The position numbers and the translations under genes are program-made. Positions 1 through 8,298 of a stretch of 64,000 bases of DNA are shown here, piece after piece. The notes under the pieces are model-generated. The model was not told where the DNA came from, made no database searches, and was given only the letters and a program-made list of their open reading frames with translations. The stretch is from the NCBI RefSeq assembly GCF_044797955.1, contig NZ_CP085211.1, positions 1 to 64,000 of the forward strand, written 5' to 3'. The stretch comes from Idiomarina seosinensis_A. GTDB taxonomy: Bacteria; Pseudomonadota; Gammaproteobacteria; Enterobacterales; Alteromonadaceae. Each line of letters begins with the position of its first letter. The first letter of the stretch is position 1.

Positions 1-2221
1 AATGAGTCTTTAACCACGCAGAAGCGTAAGCCAGGTTAGCAAAACTTGCCGAGTGAGACTCCGGAAAGCCGTACTGCCCAAAACCACAAATCTGTTGAAA
101 TAACCGCTGAGCAAAGGCCTGGCTATACCCTCGCTGTAACATACCGGAAACCAGTTTATTCTCGAACTGCTTTAACTTACCGGTGCTTTTCCAGGTAGCC
201 ATTGCCCGCCGCAGCTGATCCGCTTCACCGCCACTAAAACCGGCTGCAACCATAGCCAGCTTAATCGCCTGCTCCTGGAAGATGGGTACCCCTAACGTTC
301 TGGCTAATACCGATTTAACCTCATCGCTGGGGTAATCCACCGGTTCGAGACCCGCCCGACGTCTTAAGTAAGGATGTACCATATCACCCTGAATAGGCCC
401 CGGCCGGACAATCGCAATCTGAATAACCAGATCGTAAAAAGTCGCTGGTTTCAATCGCGGCAACATATTCATTTGTGCGCGTGACTCAATTTGAAAAACA
501 CCCACTGAATCGCCCTTTTGCAGCGCCTGATAAACCTTCTTATCTTCTTGTGGTATTTGCGCTAAAGATAACTGGACGTTTTGCTGGCTCAGCAACTGCA
601 GCGTCTTACGCAAGGCGGTTAACATACCCAGCGCCAGCACGTCGACCTTTAATAACTTCAGACTCTCCAAATCGTCTTTATCCCATTGGATAACCGTACG
701 GTCACGCATACTGGCATTTTCAACGGGAACCAAATCAGACAGTTGCCCTGCAGCAATAACAAAGCCCCCAACATGTTGTGATAAGTGACGCGGAAACCCT
801 ATCAGCCACTCAGTATATTTAACTAATTGCCTGCCGCGCTGCGTGGCTAGCAAGTCTGGATGCTGCTGACTTAATTGTTGTTGCCAGGAGCTGGTTTTAT
901 CGCGCCGGTCCAGGTTTTGGCGGTAATGCTGTAGCTGTTGTTCAGTGAAGCCCAGCGCTTTACCTACATCGCGAAAGGCACTGCGAAACCGATAACGAAT
1001 AACGGTTGCTGCCAGAGCTGCCCGTTTGCGGCTGTATTTTTGGTAGATGTACTGAATGATTTCTTCTCGCCGCTCATGCTCGAAATCGACGTCAATATCG
1101 GGCGGTTCGTCTCGCTCTTTAGAAATAAAACGCTCAAATAAAACATTAATTTGAGTCGGGCTGACAGCGGTAATTTGCAGGCAGTAGCAAACCACTGAGT
1201 TTGCTGCCGAGCCCCGGCCCTGGTAGAAAATACCGCGTTGCTGAGCAAAACAAATTAAATCGTGGATCGTTAAGAAAAAGTATTCGTACGACTGTTCTTT
1301 TATCAGTTTAAGTTCTTTTTCATACTGTTGGCGGACAGTATCCGGCACACCAGCCGGGTAGCGCCGGTTGGCACCGGCCTCAGTTAACTGCTTTAAATAA
1401 GCACTGGCTGATAACCCTTCGGGTACTAGTTCTGCAGGATATTCGTAACGCAACTCGTCCAGGGTAAACTGACAAAGCTCAGCTATCTTCGCACTTTGTT
1501 GCAGCCAGTCAGCTGGATAACACTGTTGTAGCTCATTTAAGGTTCGTAATCGCTGCTCGCTGTTGCTACTTCCGTACTGCGGAGCCTGCTGAATAGCACA
1601 ACCATTTTTAATCGCGGTCAGGATATCCAGCAAAGGTTGTTTCTTTTTATCGTGCATCAGGCAGCCACCAGCGGCTACGACGGGTATCACCAGCTGCTGA
1701 TGTAAACGTTGAGTAAAACTGAATTCAGCTTTATCGCCTGCCCGGTAATGACGCTCGTATAGCAACCAAAGGCGCTGTTCCCAATGTCGTTTTAGCTGAT
1801 GACCAAAATTCAGAGCTTTAGCGTAAGAAATACCGCCACCTTCAATTATCGGTCGCCATAACAACAGACAGCCATCAAAACCGCTTAAAAAGTCCTCTTT
1901 GTGTAAGCAGTAATAGCCTTTTTCGGAGCGTCCTCTAAATTCAGTGATTTTGCGGCATAACTGAGCATAAGCCTGACGGGTAGGGCAGATAACAACAAAA
2001 GTACCCAGTTGCTGATGTCGAAACTCGCTACCGACAATTAACTTTAACTGATGTTGTTTAGCGGCTTCGTATGCACGCACAATGCCGGCTACGGAACATT
2101 CATCCGTTATAGCCAGGGCTTCGTACCCCAGTTCTGCCGCTTTATCGATAAGCTCGGAAGGAAAGCCCGCCGAACGCAAAAAGCTGTAATGACTTAAGCA
2201 ATGCAGTTCAGCGTACCGCAT
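1..2221 (-). CDS. dnaE2: Error-prone DNA polymerase III alpha subunit, DnaE2 (3' end outside window)
   Basis: Catalytic subunit of the mutagenic translesion polymerase used with ImuA and ImuB after DNA damage. About 740 N-terminal codons are present; the frame is still open at the left edge, so roughly the last quarter is missing. The start reads MRYAELHCLSHYSFLRSAG, typical of the N-terminal PHP domain. Around residues 372-380 lies PDIDVDFEHER, carrying the catalytic aspartates of C-family polymerases. The last visible part contains ESHSASFANLAYASAWLK, a conserved DnaE stretch. The start ATG overlaps the imuB stop (TAATG), implying translational coupling. The PDIDVDF motif and linkage to imuAB separate it from the replicative dnaE. 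Very confident. Confidence 0.95.
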   Translation of the reverse strand, partial: MRYAELHCLSHYSFLRSAGFPSELIDKAAELGYEALAITDECSVAGIVRAYEAAKQHQLKLIVGSEFRHQQLGTFVVICPTRQAYAQLCRKITEFRGRSEKGYYCLHKEDFLSGFDGCLLLWRPIIEGGGISYAKALNFGHQLKRHWEQRLWLLYERHYRAGDKAEFSFTQRLHQQLVIPVVAAGGCLMHDKKKQPLLDILTAIKNGCAIQQAPQYGSSNSEQRLRTLNELQQCYPADWLQQSAKIAELCQFTLDELRYEYPAELVPEGLSASAYLKQLTEAGANRRYPAGVPDTVRQQYEKELKLIKEQSYEYFFLTIHDLICFAQQRGIFYQGRGSAANSVVCYCLQITAVSPTQINVLFERFISKERDEPPDIDVDFEHERREEIIQYIYQKYSRKRAALAATVIRYRFRSAFRDVGKALGFTEQQLQHYRQNLDRRDKTSSWQQQLSQQHPDLLATQRGRQLVKYTEWLIGFPRHLSQHVGGFVIAAGQLSDLVPVENASMRDRTVIQWDKDDLESLKLLKVDVLALGMLTALRKTLQLLSQQNVQLSLAQIPQEDKKVYQALQKGDSVGVFQIESRAQMNMLPRLKPATFYDLVIQIAIVRPGPIQGDMVHPYLRRRAGLEPVDYPSDEVKSVLARTLGVPIFQEQAIKLAMVAAGFSGGEADQLRRAMATWKSTGKLKQFENKLVSGMLQRGYSQAFAQRLFQQICGFGQYGFPESHSASFANLAYASAWLKTH

Positions 2222-3648
2222 TAACTAAACCAGCCCTGTAAAAACCACTGTTGATGCTGAAAAAACAACCACCCTACACGCTGCTCCGGATCGCGGGCTA
2301 ACCAATAATCGCGTTGATAGGGGGCCTCGTCCCACCAGCCGGTTTCCAGGCGTTCCGGACCTTCTATCAGGATCCATTGCTGAATATCAATGACTTCGGG
2401 CTGAGGCAACAACCATAATGGCCGTTTAACGGGTATTGCGCTGTTATCAGCAACGGCTGTTGCCGAACCAGCGGAAACAAATCGTTCATTAAGTAACGGT
2501 CGTAAATCAGCCGATAAAGAAGGACTGTAAAGAGCCGTTTCGCCTAGCCTGGCCTGGAGGCGCGTTAAAAGCTCCGGCAAGTCCCCCTGATGTGAAGCCG
2601 AGTTGGTCAATAGCTGGCCACTCTGACGATTGAGCTCATAAAGCCGCTGTGCCTGCAGGGATAGTGCCACTACAGGTTGCTTTAAAGGATGTCGGCTCAT
2701 CTGCAACTGAATAAGCTGTAAAAACTGCGAAGCCCGCCAGCTATCACTGGCTAACTTTAATTTTACAGTGGTATGTGGCTGTTGCCGGTGATGAAGCCTA
2801 ATTTCAAGTTCGTGGACAACCTTCTGCCGCTGGTATAAATAGTCTTCAAGTTCTTTGAGAGCTCTTTTTAAAGGAAAGAGCAGACCTTGCCAGTGGCCTA
2901 TTTCGGTCACCAGATCAAACGACATAAAAAACTGCTCTGCGGGCCGATAGTAATCATAAGGGGGCTGTTGCTGACCTTTTAATAAGGACAAGTCATTAAC
3001 CAGGCCTGCACCAAAGCGTTTACCTATTTGAGCTGCGGGAATTTCCCATAGTTGCTGAAGTTGCCTGATACCCGATTTATACAATTTTTCAACCGTAGCC
3101 TCCGGCCAGTTGAGTTGCTGGATAGTCAGCTGCCCCAGAGCCTGCTGGATAATTCTTCGGTCAGCCGAATACTGCTCTGCGCCCGCCATAGCAAGACATT
3201 GGGCGGCAACAAGACCATTCGCCAGACTAAAAGAACAGGTTAAGCGAAGGCCCTGAAACTCGTCGGTAAGGTGCTTAAGTAATGGCTCAAGCCCATGATA
3301 AAGCCGCAACAAAGCGGCTACCTCAATTGCAATACCCTGAGGCTTAAACAAAACCTGCTTGTCAACCGACTGATAAAGTCGGTCAGCCAGAAACTGAAGC
3401 GCCTGGCTTTCTTTGTCGGCGCAATACGGATGACAAATAAGATCCGGTGCGATGGTTTGCGCCAAAACCTGGGTCTGTCCTTTCTCTACACCCATTTCAG
3501 TGGCTTTTGAATTACTCTGGACGATGGTTTCTTTCTGCTTCTTTTGCTGCTGATAAAAAGCCAGCGGGTAATCGTCAATGGCGGGGTGGATACGCCGCAT
3601 AGTATCAAGCAGTAATTGTGGGAAGTGACAATATAACCAGAGACTCAT
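2221..3648 (-). CDS. imuB: ImuB, Y-family polymerase-like translesion protein
   Basis: Inactive Y-family polymerase homologue that bridges DnaE2 and the sliding clamp in the ImuABC mutasome (family knowledge). The 475-residue protein begins MSLWLYCHFPQLLLD, the usual ImuB N-terminus, and keeps the little-finger-like region around residues 230-330. I see no catalytic acidic triad of an active DinB-type enzyme, as expected for ImuB. I did not find an obvious canonical clamp-binding motif; the C-terminal part is divergent. The start ATG overlaps the imuA stop TGA (ATGA) and the stop overlaps the dnaE2 start, so all three genes form one translationally coupled operon. Confidence 0.92.
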   Translation of the reverse strand: MSLWLYCHFPQLLLDTMRRIHPAIDDYPLAFYQQQKKQKETIVQSNSKATEMGVEKGQTQVLAQTIAPDLICHPYCADKESQALQFLADRLYQSVDKQVLFKPQGIAIEVAALLRLYHGLEPLLKHLTDEFQGLRLTCSFSLANGLVAAQCLAMAGAEQYSADRRIIQQALGQLTIQQLNWPEATVEKLYKSGIRQLQQLWEIPAAQIGKRFGAGLVNDLSLLKGQQQPPYDYYRPAEQFFMSFDLVTEIGHWQGLLFPLKRALKELEDYLYQRQKVVHELEIRLHHRQQPHTTVKLKLASDSWRASQFLQLIQLQMSRHPLKQPVVALSLQAQRLYELNRQSGQLLTNSASHQGDLPELLTRLQARLGETALYSPSLSADLRPLLNERFVSAGSATAVADNSAIPVKRPLWLLPQPEVIDIQQWILIEGPERLETGWWDEAPYQRDYWLARDPEQRVGWLFFQHQQWFLQGWFS

Positions 3649-4241
3649 AGAGCAACGTCACTAACCGGCCAGCCGTAACGGCGTTTTACGATATTGATAT
3701 GCGTAGCACCCGCATTAATCAAAATGCGGTTAGTATAAGCCCGGGCTTCCGGACCACCAGCTGCCCCGGTCAAAACAAAGCCTGCCTGGCCTCCGGACAA
3801 GGCCGCCTTATAACAGCGCCTCACCAAAGTCGGCTCGATATCCTGCTGAGGTAACCACAATAAAGCAAGCCCTGTACCGCTAAGCAGGATCTGCTCAAAA
3901 GCCCAGGCCGCCTCCAGACCTTTTGCTTTCACAACGATGTGACAAGAAGACTGTGATAACTTCCAGTATAAACCGGCAGCTGAGACTAACGCAGGGGGGT
4001 TAATCCAGAAAACCGGCAGTTGACGCTGTACGCTCTGATGCAAAAGCGGGGTCAGTAAACGCTGCTCAGTAAACGGCTGCTGCCGCTGGATCTCATGCAG
4101 CCCGCTAAGCTGCCAGCCGCCACCTAAGGCTTGATCAAGTCTTTCACTACCACTACGTAAATAGTCCTGTTGCTGTATAACGCTCTGTTTGCCCTGCCAG
4201 AGCAAACCTTTATTAACCAGCTGTTGTAGTTTTGGCTGCAT
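3645..4241 (-). CDS. imuA: ImuA, RecA-like SOS mutagenesis accessory protein
   Basis: First gene of the SOS-inducible imuA-imuB-dnaE2 cassette; ImuA is a RecA/SulA-related factor required for mutasome activity. I place the start at 4241 (MQPKLQQLV, 198 residues), because GGAGG lies directly upstream with good spacing. The frame stays open to 4307, but that extension would read through the LexA box and lacks a ribosome site. A glycine-rich segment (LGGGWQLSGLHEI, about residue 40) fits the RecA-like fold. The stop TGA overlaps the imuB start. Confidence 0.9.
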   Translation of the reverse strand: MQPKLQQLVNKGLLWQGKQSVIQQQDYLRSGSERLDQALGGGWQLSGLHEIQRQQPFTEQRLLTPLLHQSVQRQLPVFWINPPALVSAAGLYWKLSQSSCHIVVKAKGLEAAWAFEQILLSGTGLALLWLPQQDIEPTLVRRCYKAALSGGQAGFVLTGAAGGPEARAYTNRILINAGATHINIVKRRYGWPVSDVAL

Positions 4242-4256
4242 AGTAACCTCCACCAA

Positions 4257-4276
4257 TACTGTATGTTTATACAGTA
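4257..4276. promoter_or_regulatory. LexA (SOS) box upstream of imuA
   Basis: The palindrome tactgtatgtttatacagta has the CTG-N10-CAG core (4259-4274) with TA flanks, matching the gammaproteobacterial LexA operator. It lies 15-35 bp upstream of the chosen imuA start, so LexA would repress the whole imuA-imuB-dnaE2 operon. Confidence 0.92.
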
Positions 4277-4370
4277 TATTTGAATTGCCTATTTTCGCAA
4301 CAGACAATTAAGGTTGGTTCCGTTATGATTTATGTTTATTTTGGTGAACGACCAGGATCCAGGAACCGTC

Positions 4371-5291
4371 ATGCTGACAAAATTACTCATCCCCCTAAGG
4401 GTGCTCGTGAACTTATCATGGGCAATTGCGACAACCTTAATTATTGGTGCAGGAGTCGTTTTTGTAGGCATTTTTAAGCTGTTACTTCCTGTTAAATCTG
4501 CTCAGGTTTTCTTCTCCTATCTGGCGAATGGATTGTTTCGTCTGTGGGCTTACGCGATGTCACTACTGTTTCAGTTAGCTCAGCCAATGCAGTGGCATAT
4601 TGAAGGTGATTTACAGCTGCACCCAAAAGGGTGGTATTTGATTCTGGCTAATCACCGCAGCTGGGTCGACGTTTTTGTTCTGATGCACCTGGCACGCCGT
4701 AATATGCCGATGCCTCGATTTTTTTTAAAGCGCCAGCTGTTATGGATCCCAATTGTCGGCTGGGGTTGCTGGGTACTGGATATGCCCTTTATGCGGCGTT
4801 ACTCCAAAGAAACACTGCTAAAAAAGCCTCACTTAGCAGGGCGGGATATTGAAACCACAGCGCGCTCATGCGAAAAGTTTCGTTATATTCCGACAACCGT
4901 TGTTAATTTTTGCGAGGGTACCCGATTTACTCCAGCCAAGCAGCAGCTGAAAAAAAGCCCCTATCGCTACTTACTGCCGCCAAAGGCAGGAGGAACCGCT
5001 TTTTCGCTGCAAACTATGGGCCGCCAGTTTGAAGCTATTCTCGACATTACCATCGCTTACCCGGGTAAAACCGATCGTCCGGTACTCTGGCATTTGCTGA
5101 GCGGCCAGTTGCGCAACGTCTACGTGGATGTGCGCACCCTGCCTATTACAGAAGACTTGATTGGCGATTACAATAACGATGATGCCTTTAAAAAGCACTT
5201 TCAGAAATGGCTTAATCTGCGCTGGCATGAAAAAGACGCTACCCTTGAGAGACTCCGGGCAAAAATAAATGCCTCTGACCAATTAAGGTAG
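4371..5291 (+). CDS. Acyltransferase of the PlsC/YihG family
   Basis: Probable membrane-associated 1-acyl-glycerol-phosphate acyltransferase making phospholipid. I start at 4371 (MLTKLLIPLRVL, 306 residues) because AGGA lies 7 bases upstream; an earlier ATG at 4332 has no such site. One or two N-terminal membrane segments are followed by the catalytic HX4D motif in NHRSWVD (His near residue 95), and by CEGTR, the glycerol-phosphate-binding EGTR motif. The length matches E. coli YihG (about 310). It is divergent from imuA and 5 bp upstream of the mechanosensitive channel gene, so the two are probably co-transcribed. The exact acyl substrate cannot be read from the sequence. Confidence 0.85.
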   Translation: MLTKLLIPLRVLVNLSWAIATTLIIGAGVVFVGIFKLLLPVKSAQVFFSYLANGLFRLWAYAMSLLFQLAQPMQWHIEGDLQLHPKGWYLILANHRSWVDVFVLMHLARRNMPMPRFFLKRQLLWIPIVGWGCWVLDMPFMRRYSKETLLKKPHLAGRDIETTARSCEKFRYIPTTVVNFCEGTRFTPAKQQLKKSPYRYLLPPKAGGTAFSLQTMGRQFEAILDITIAYPGKTDRPVLWHLLSGQLRNVYVDVRTLPITEDLIGDYNNDDAFKKHFQKWLNLRWHEKDATLERLRAKINASDQLR

Positions 5292-5296
5292 TCAGC

Positions 5297-6508
5297 ATGA
5301 ATTTTGAAATAATTAACCAATGGCTAAGTACCATTGGCTTCAGTGAGGGAATAGTAGATAAGCTCTCTTTAGCCATTAATGTTGCACTTATTCTGCTGAT
5401 TAGCTACATCGCTTATGCCATCGCCCGCATTGTCATTAACAAAGCCATCTACCGTTTACTGAAAAAAGCGCCCGAAAGGTGGTATAAGGCCCTGGTAAAC
5501 AGCGGTTTTTTTAAGCGCTGTGCAAATCTGGCACCGGTATTGATCATTAATGCCTCTGTTCCCATCGTTTTTGTTGATAAATTTTCCTCGTGGCAGTCGC
5601 CTCTTAAAACCGCTGTCGCTATCTATCTGACCTGGGTAATGACCAGTATTCTGATAGCACTGACAAACGTTATTGCAATTGTTTATGAGTATTCCAATAA
5701 AGCAAAAGAGGTTCCTTTAACCGGGGTTATTCAGGTAGTTAAACTGGTGCTGGTGTTAATGGCCATCATTATCACCGTTGCGATCTTAATGAACCAGTCC
5801 CCCCTTTATTTGCTCAGTGGCTTTGGCGCCATGACGGCAATTTTAATGGTTATTTTTAAAGATACCTTGATGGGCTTTGTTGCAGGGGTCCAGTTGGCTG
5901 CTAACCGTATGGTCGCAATTGATGACTGGATTCAGGTTCCTGACTCAAACGCTGACGGCGTGATTAAAGAGGTGGGGTTGATTACGATTAAAGTCGAGAA
6001 CTGGGACAATACGACGGTTTATTTACCGACCTATGTGCTGGTCCATCAGTCCTTCACTAACTGGCAGGGGATGATCAAATCTGGTGGGCGCCGTATGATG
6101 CGGGCCATTAAACTGGACCTGGACAGCGCCCGATTACTCGACAAAGATGAATTAGCAAAGCTTACAGAGCGCTATTTTCAACAAGATGTTGAAGACTGGC
6201 TTAAGGAACATCAACTTGACGCTCCAGTCAGTAACCTCACGACGATTCGCCTTTATGCCACTCATTACCTGGCCCACCATCCCAATATTCGTCAGGATAT
6301 GATGTATATGACCCGATTACTGGAGCCAACAGCTGCAGGCTTGCCGCTTCAACTTTACGGCTTTAGTAAAAAAACTCAGTGGAATGAGTACGAAACGGTG
6401 CAGTCTGAAATTACTGAGCACCTTTATACTGTATTACCGGACTTCGGACTGAGGTACTACCAGTATTTTGCGAAAGAGCTGACGGGGAGTCAAACTGACG
6501 GGGGGTAG
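5297..6508 (+). CDS. MscS-family mechanosensitive channel, YbdG type
   Basis: Inner-membrane channel that releases solutes on hypo-osmotic shock. The 403 residues hold about five hydrophobic helices in the first 200 residues, then the MscS core: a pore helix with GFGAMTAILMVIFKDTLMGF, and the beta domain with AANRMVAIDDWIQVP and VENWDNTTVYLPTYVL. Length and the extended C-terminal domain match the YbdG (MscM) group rather than the short MscS. It follows the acyltransferase gene by 5 bp and ends before a bidirectional terminator. Confidence 0.87.
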   Translation: MNFEIINQWLSTIGFSEGIVDKLSLAINVALILLISYIAYAIARIVINKAIYRLLKKAPERWYKALVNSGFFKRCANLAPVLIINASVPIVFVDKFSSWQSPLKTAVAIYLTWVMTSILIALTNVIAIVYEYSNKAKEVPLTGVIQVVKLVLVLMAIIITVAILMNQSPLYLLSGFGAMTAILMVIFKDTLMGFVAGVQLAANRMVAIDDWIQVPDSNADGVIKEVGLITIKVENWDNTTVYLPTYVLVHQSFTNWQGMIKSGGRRMMRAIKLDLDSARLLDKDELAKLTERYFQQDVEDWLKEHQLDAPVSNLTTIRLYATHYLAHHPNIRQDMMYMTRLLEPTAAGLPLQLYGFSKKTQWNEYETVQSEITEHLYTVLPDFGLRYYQYFAKELTGSQTDGG

Positions 6509-6616
6509 TACGTCCTTGTACTCAGTCCTGTCCATGTGGTGACTACTCTATCAAAGCAGCTTGGTCATTTCAATATTAAAAATTACAAAAAAATATGACT
6601 AATATCATAAAAGGGT

Positions 6617-6648
6617 AAAAAAATACCCCGCTGCTGCAGGGTATTTTT
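6617..6648. terminator. Bidirectional intrinsic terminator
   Basis: A-rich tract and AAATACCC pair with GGGTATTT around a 10-base loop, followed by a T run. It separates the + strand channel gene from the - strand dsbA and can stop both. Confidence 0.8.
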
Positions 6649-6668
6649 AGTTTTCTATTACTTTTTTA

Positions 6669-7292
6669 CTACTTTTCTACTAAATAGCCGGCTAGCTCAG
6701 TAAAATCTGCAACAAAATCATCGCTGTCGCGAAACCCTTGCGGTAGCATTTTGTATTTACCGTTAACGATAAATGTTGGTGTGGCATTGACGCCCAGGCT
6801 ACTGGCGCGACGATCCATTTTGCTGGCAGCCGCACGTATCGAGAAACTGGCCATTGCTTTATCAAATTCATCGCCGGAAATATCATTGACAATGAAGACG
6901 TTGCGAATGTCCTGCTTGCTTGTCAGCATACTGTTTTTGTTAAAATTGTAGTCAAAAATAGAGGCACTGATCTTTTCTTCCGCATCCAGTCTCTGGGCCG
7001 CAGCGAATGCCTTTGTCATCGTTTCGCCAATATCTCCGCGCGGACTGATAAAGGATACATGAGCTTTTTCAAAAGCATCGGGATGGGCCTGCTTGATTGC
7101 TTTAGCAATCGGCTCAAAACGGTAACAATGGACGCAATAAAACGAGAAGAACTCAACAATTTCCGGCTTACTGGTCTTATCGTCCGCAATAACTTCGTAA
7201 TGCACACCCTCTTCAAAGGATTGTGCCTGCACACTACTAAAAGTCACTAAGACCATACTTAATAAACCTAATACCCACTTACTCATCATCAT
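6669..7292 (-). CDS. dsbA: Periplasmic thiol:disulfide oxidoreductase DsbA
   Basis: Introduces disulfide bonds into secreted proteins. The 207 residues begin with a signal peptide (cleavage near SVQAQ, residue 23). The thioredoxin-fold active site is C53-V-H-C56 in FYCVHCYRFEP, one residue different from the E. coli CPHC, and the cis-proline loop is NATPTFIVNG. It follows srkA by 15 bp in the same order as in E. coli (yihE-dsbA). Re-oxidation by DsbB is expected but dsbB is not in the window. Confidence 0.93.
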   Translation of the reverse strand: MMMSKWVLGLLSMVLVTFSSVQAQSFEEGVHYEVIADDKTSKPEIVEFFSFYCVHCYRFEPIAKAIKQAHPDAFEKAHVSFISPRGDIGETMTKAFAAAQRLDAEEKISASIFDYNFNKNSMLTSKQDIRNVFIVNDISGDEFDKAMASFSIRAAASKMDRRASSLGVNATPTFIVNGKYKMLPQGFRDSDDFVADFTELAGYLVEK

Positions 7293-7307
7293 TACCTTTT
7301 TTATCTT

Positions 7308-8291
7308 TTAAAAGCCTAATTTTAACGGCTGCTCGTCTAACGCAGCTAACTGCTCTTTTAAAGCCAGCACCTGCTGTTCCCAATAGCGCTCTTCTGCAAA
7401 CCAGGGAAAAGCTCGCTGAAACGCCGAATCTTGCCAGCGCTTTGACAGCCACGCCATATACTGAATAATCCGAAAACCCCGCAAGGGCTCAATTAACATC
7501 AACTGCGACTTATCAAAGGAGCAAAACTCCTCGTAACCCTCTATTAGAGCATCTAACTGTATCGTTTGTTCCGCACGCGGGCCATTTAACATCATCCAAA
7601 GGTCCTGTATTGCCGGACCCATTCGGCAGTCATCGAAGTCAACGAACGTCAATTGGTCATTCCAGGTTAAGATATTGCCGATATGACAGTCTCCATGCAA
7701 GCGTTGAAATGGAAACTCGTCTAACGGCGTCGCCTTAAGTCGTTGCGCAAGCGGATCTAAGATGGCAAAAAACGCCGTTTTTATTGCCTCCGGAACTAAT
7801 TCAGTGACCGCCAGCTCCTGCCTGGCCTGCTGAACAAACAGCTGGTATGAAATATGCTCACGGTAGTTAAAATCATCGCTTCTGGCAACACTGTGCAGGC
7901 GTCCAATTTGCCGACCGAGGCGCTCAAGCTGGTCCAGATTGTCAGGCTCGAAAGCACGCCCACCAATACTCGGGAACAAACAATAACTGTAGCCCTGAAA
8001 GTCATGCAAGGTTTTACCGTTAAGCGTTAACGGTGCAGCAACCGGGATTTCGTGCTCCAGCAGCTCCTGTGTGAACAAATGTTCTTCAACGATTTGCTCG
8101 TGGCTCCAACGGCCTGGCCGATAAAACTTAACCACATACCGCTGGTTATCATCGGCCACGAACTGATAAACCCTGTTCTCATAACTGTTTAAGGCAAGTA
8201 AACCGGAAGTTGGGTAAAACCCCAACGCCTCGATCGCTTTAATCAGGGTATCAGGGTCGAGCCCCTGAAAGGCGAAGTCGCGCTGTGACAT
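7308..8291 (-). CDS. srkA: Stress response kinase SrkA (YihE)
   Basis: Eukaryotic-type Ser/Thr protein kinase of the APH/choline-kinase fold that protects stressed cells from death in E. coli. At 327 residues it matches the family (328). The catalytic loop HGDCHIGNILTW and the metal-binding FVDFDDCRMGP are intact; YVVKFYRPGRW carries the ATP-binding lysine. It lies 7 bp after ccoG and 15 bp before dsbA, suggesting a ccoG-srkA-dsbA transcript; the srkA-dsbA pairing is conserved in enterobacteria. Confidence 0.9.
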   Translation of the reverse strand: MSQRDFAFQGLDPDTLIKAIEALGFYPTSGLLALNSYENRVYQFVADDNQRYVVKFYRPGRWSHEQIVEEHLFTQELLEHEIPVAAPLTLNGKTLHDFQGYSYCLFPSIGGRAFEPDNLDQLERLGRQIGRLHSVARSDDFNYREHISYQLFVQQARQELAVTELVPEAIKTAFFAILDPLAQRLKATPLDEFPFQRLHGDCHIGNILTWNDQLTFVDFDDCRMGPAIQDLWMMLNGPRAEQTIQLDALIEGYEEFCSFDKSQLMLIEPLRGFRIIQYMAWLSKRWQDSAFQRAFPWFAEERYWEQQVLALKEQLAALDEQPLKLGF

Positions 8292-8298
8292 GTATCCC

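Noticed and set aside
964..1248. 94-codon frame on the - strand
   Set aside because: Lies in another frame within dnaE2, whose catalytic motif PDIDVDFE is in the frame chosen.
4242..4307. Longer N-terminus of ImuA
   Set aside because: The extension runs through the LexA box and has no ribosome site, whereas GGAGG precedes the ATG at 4241.
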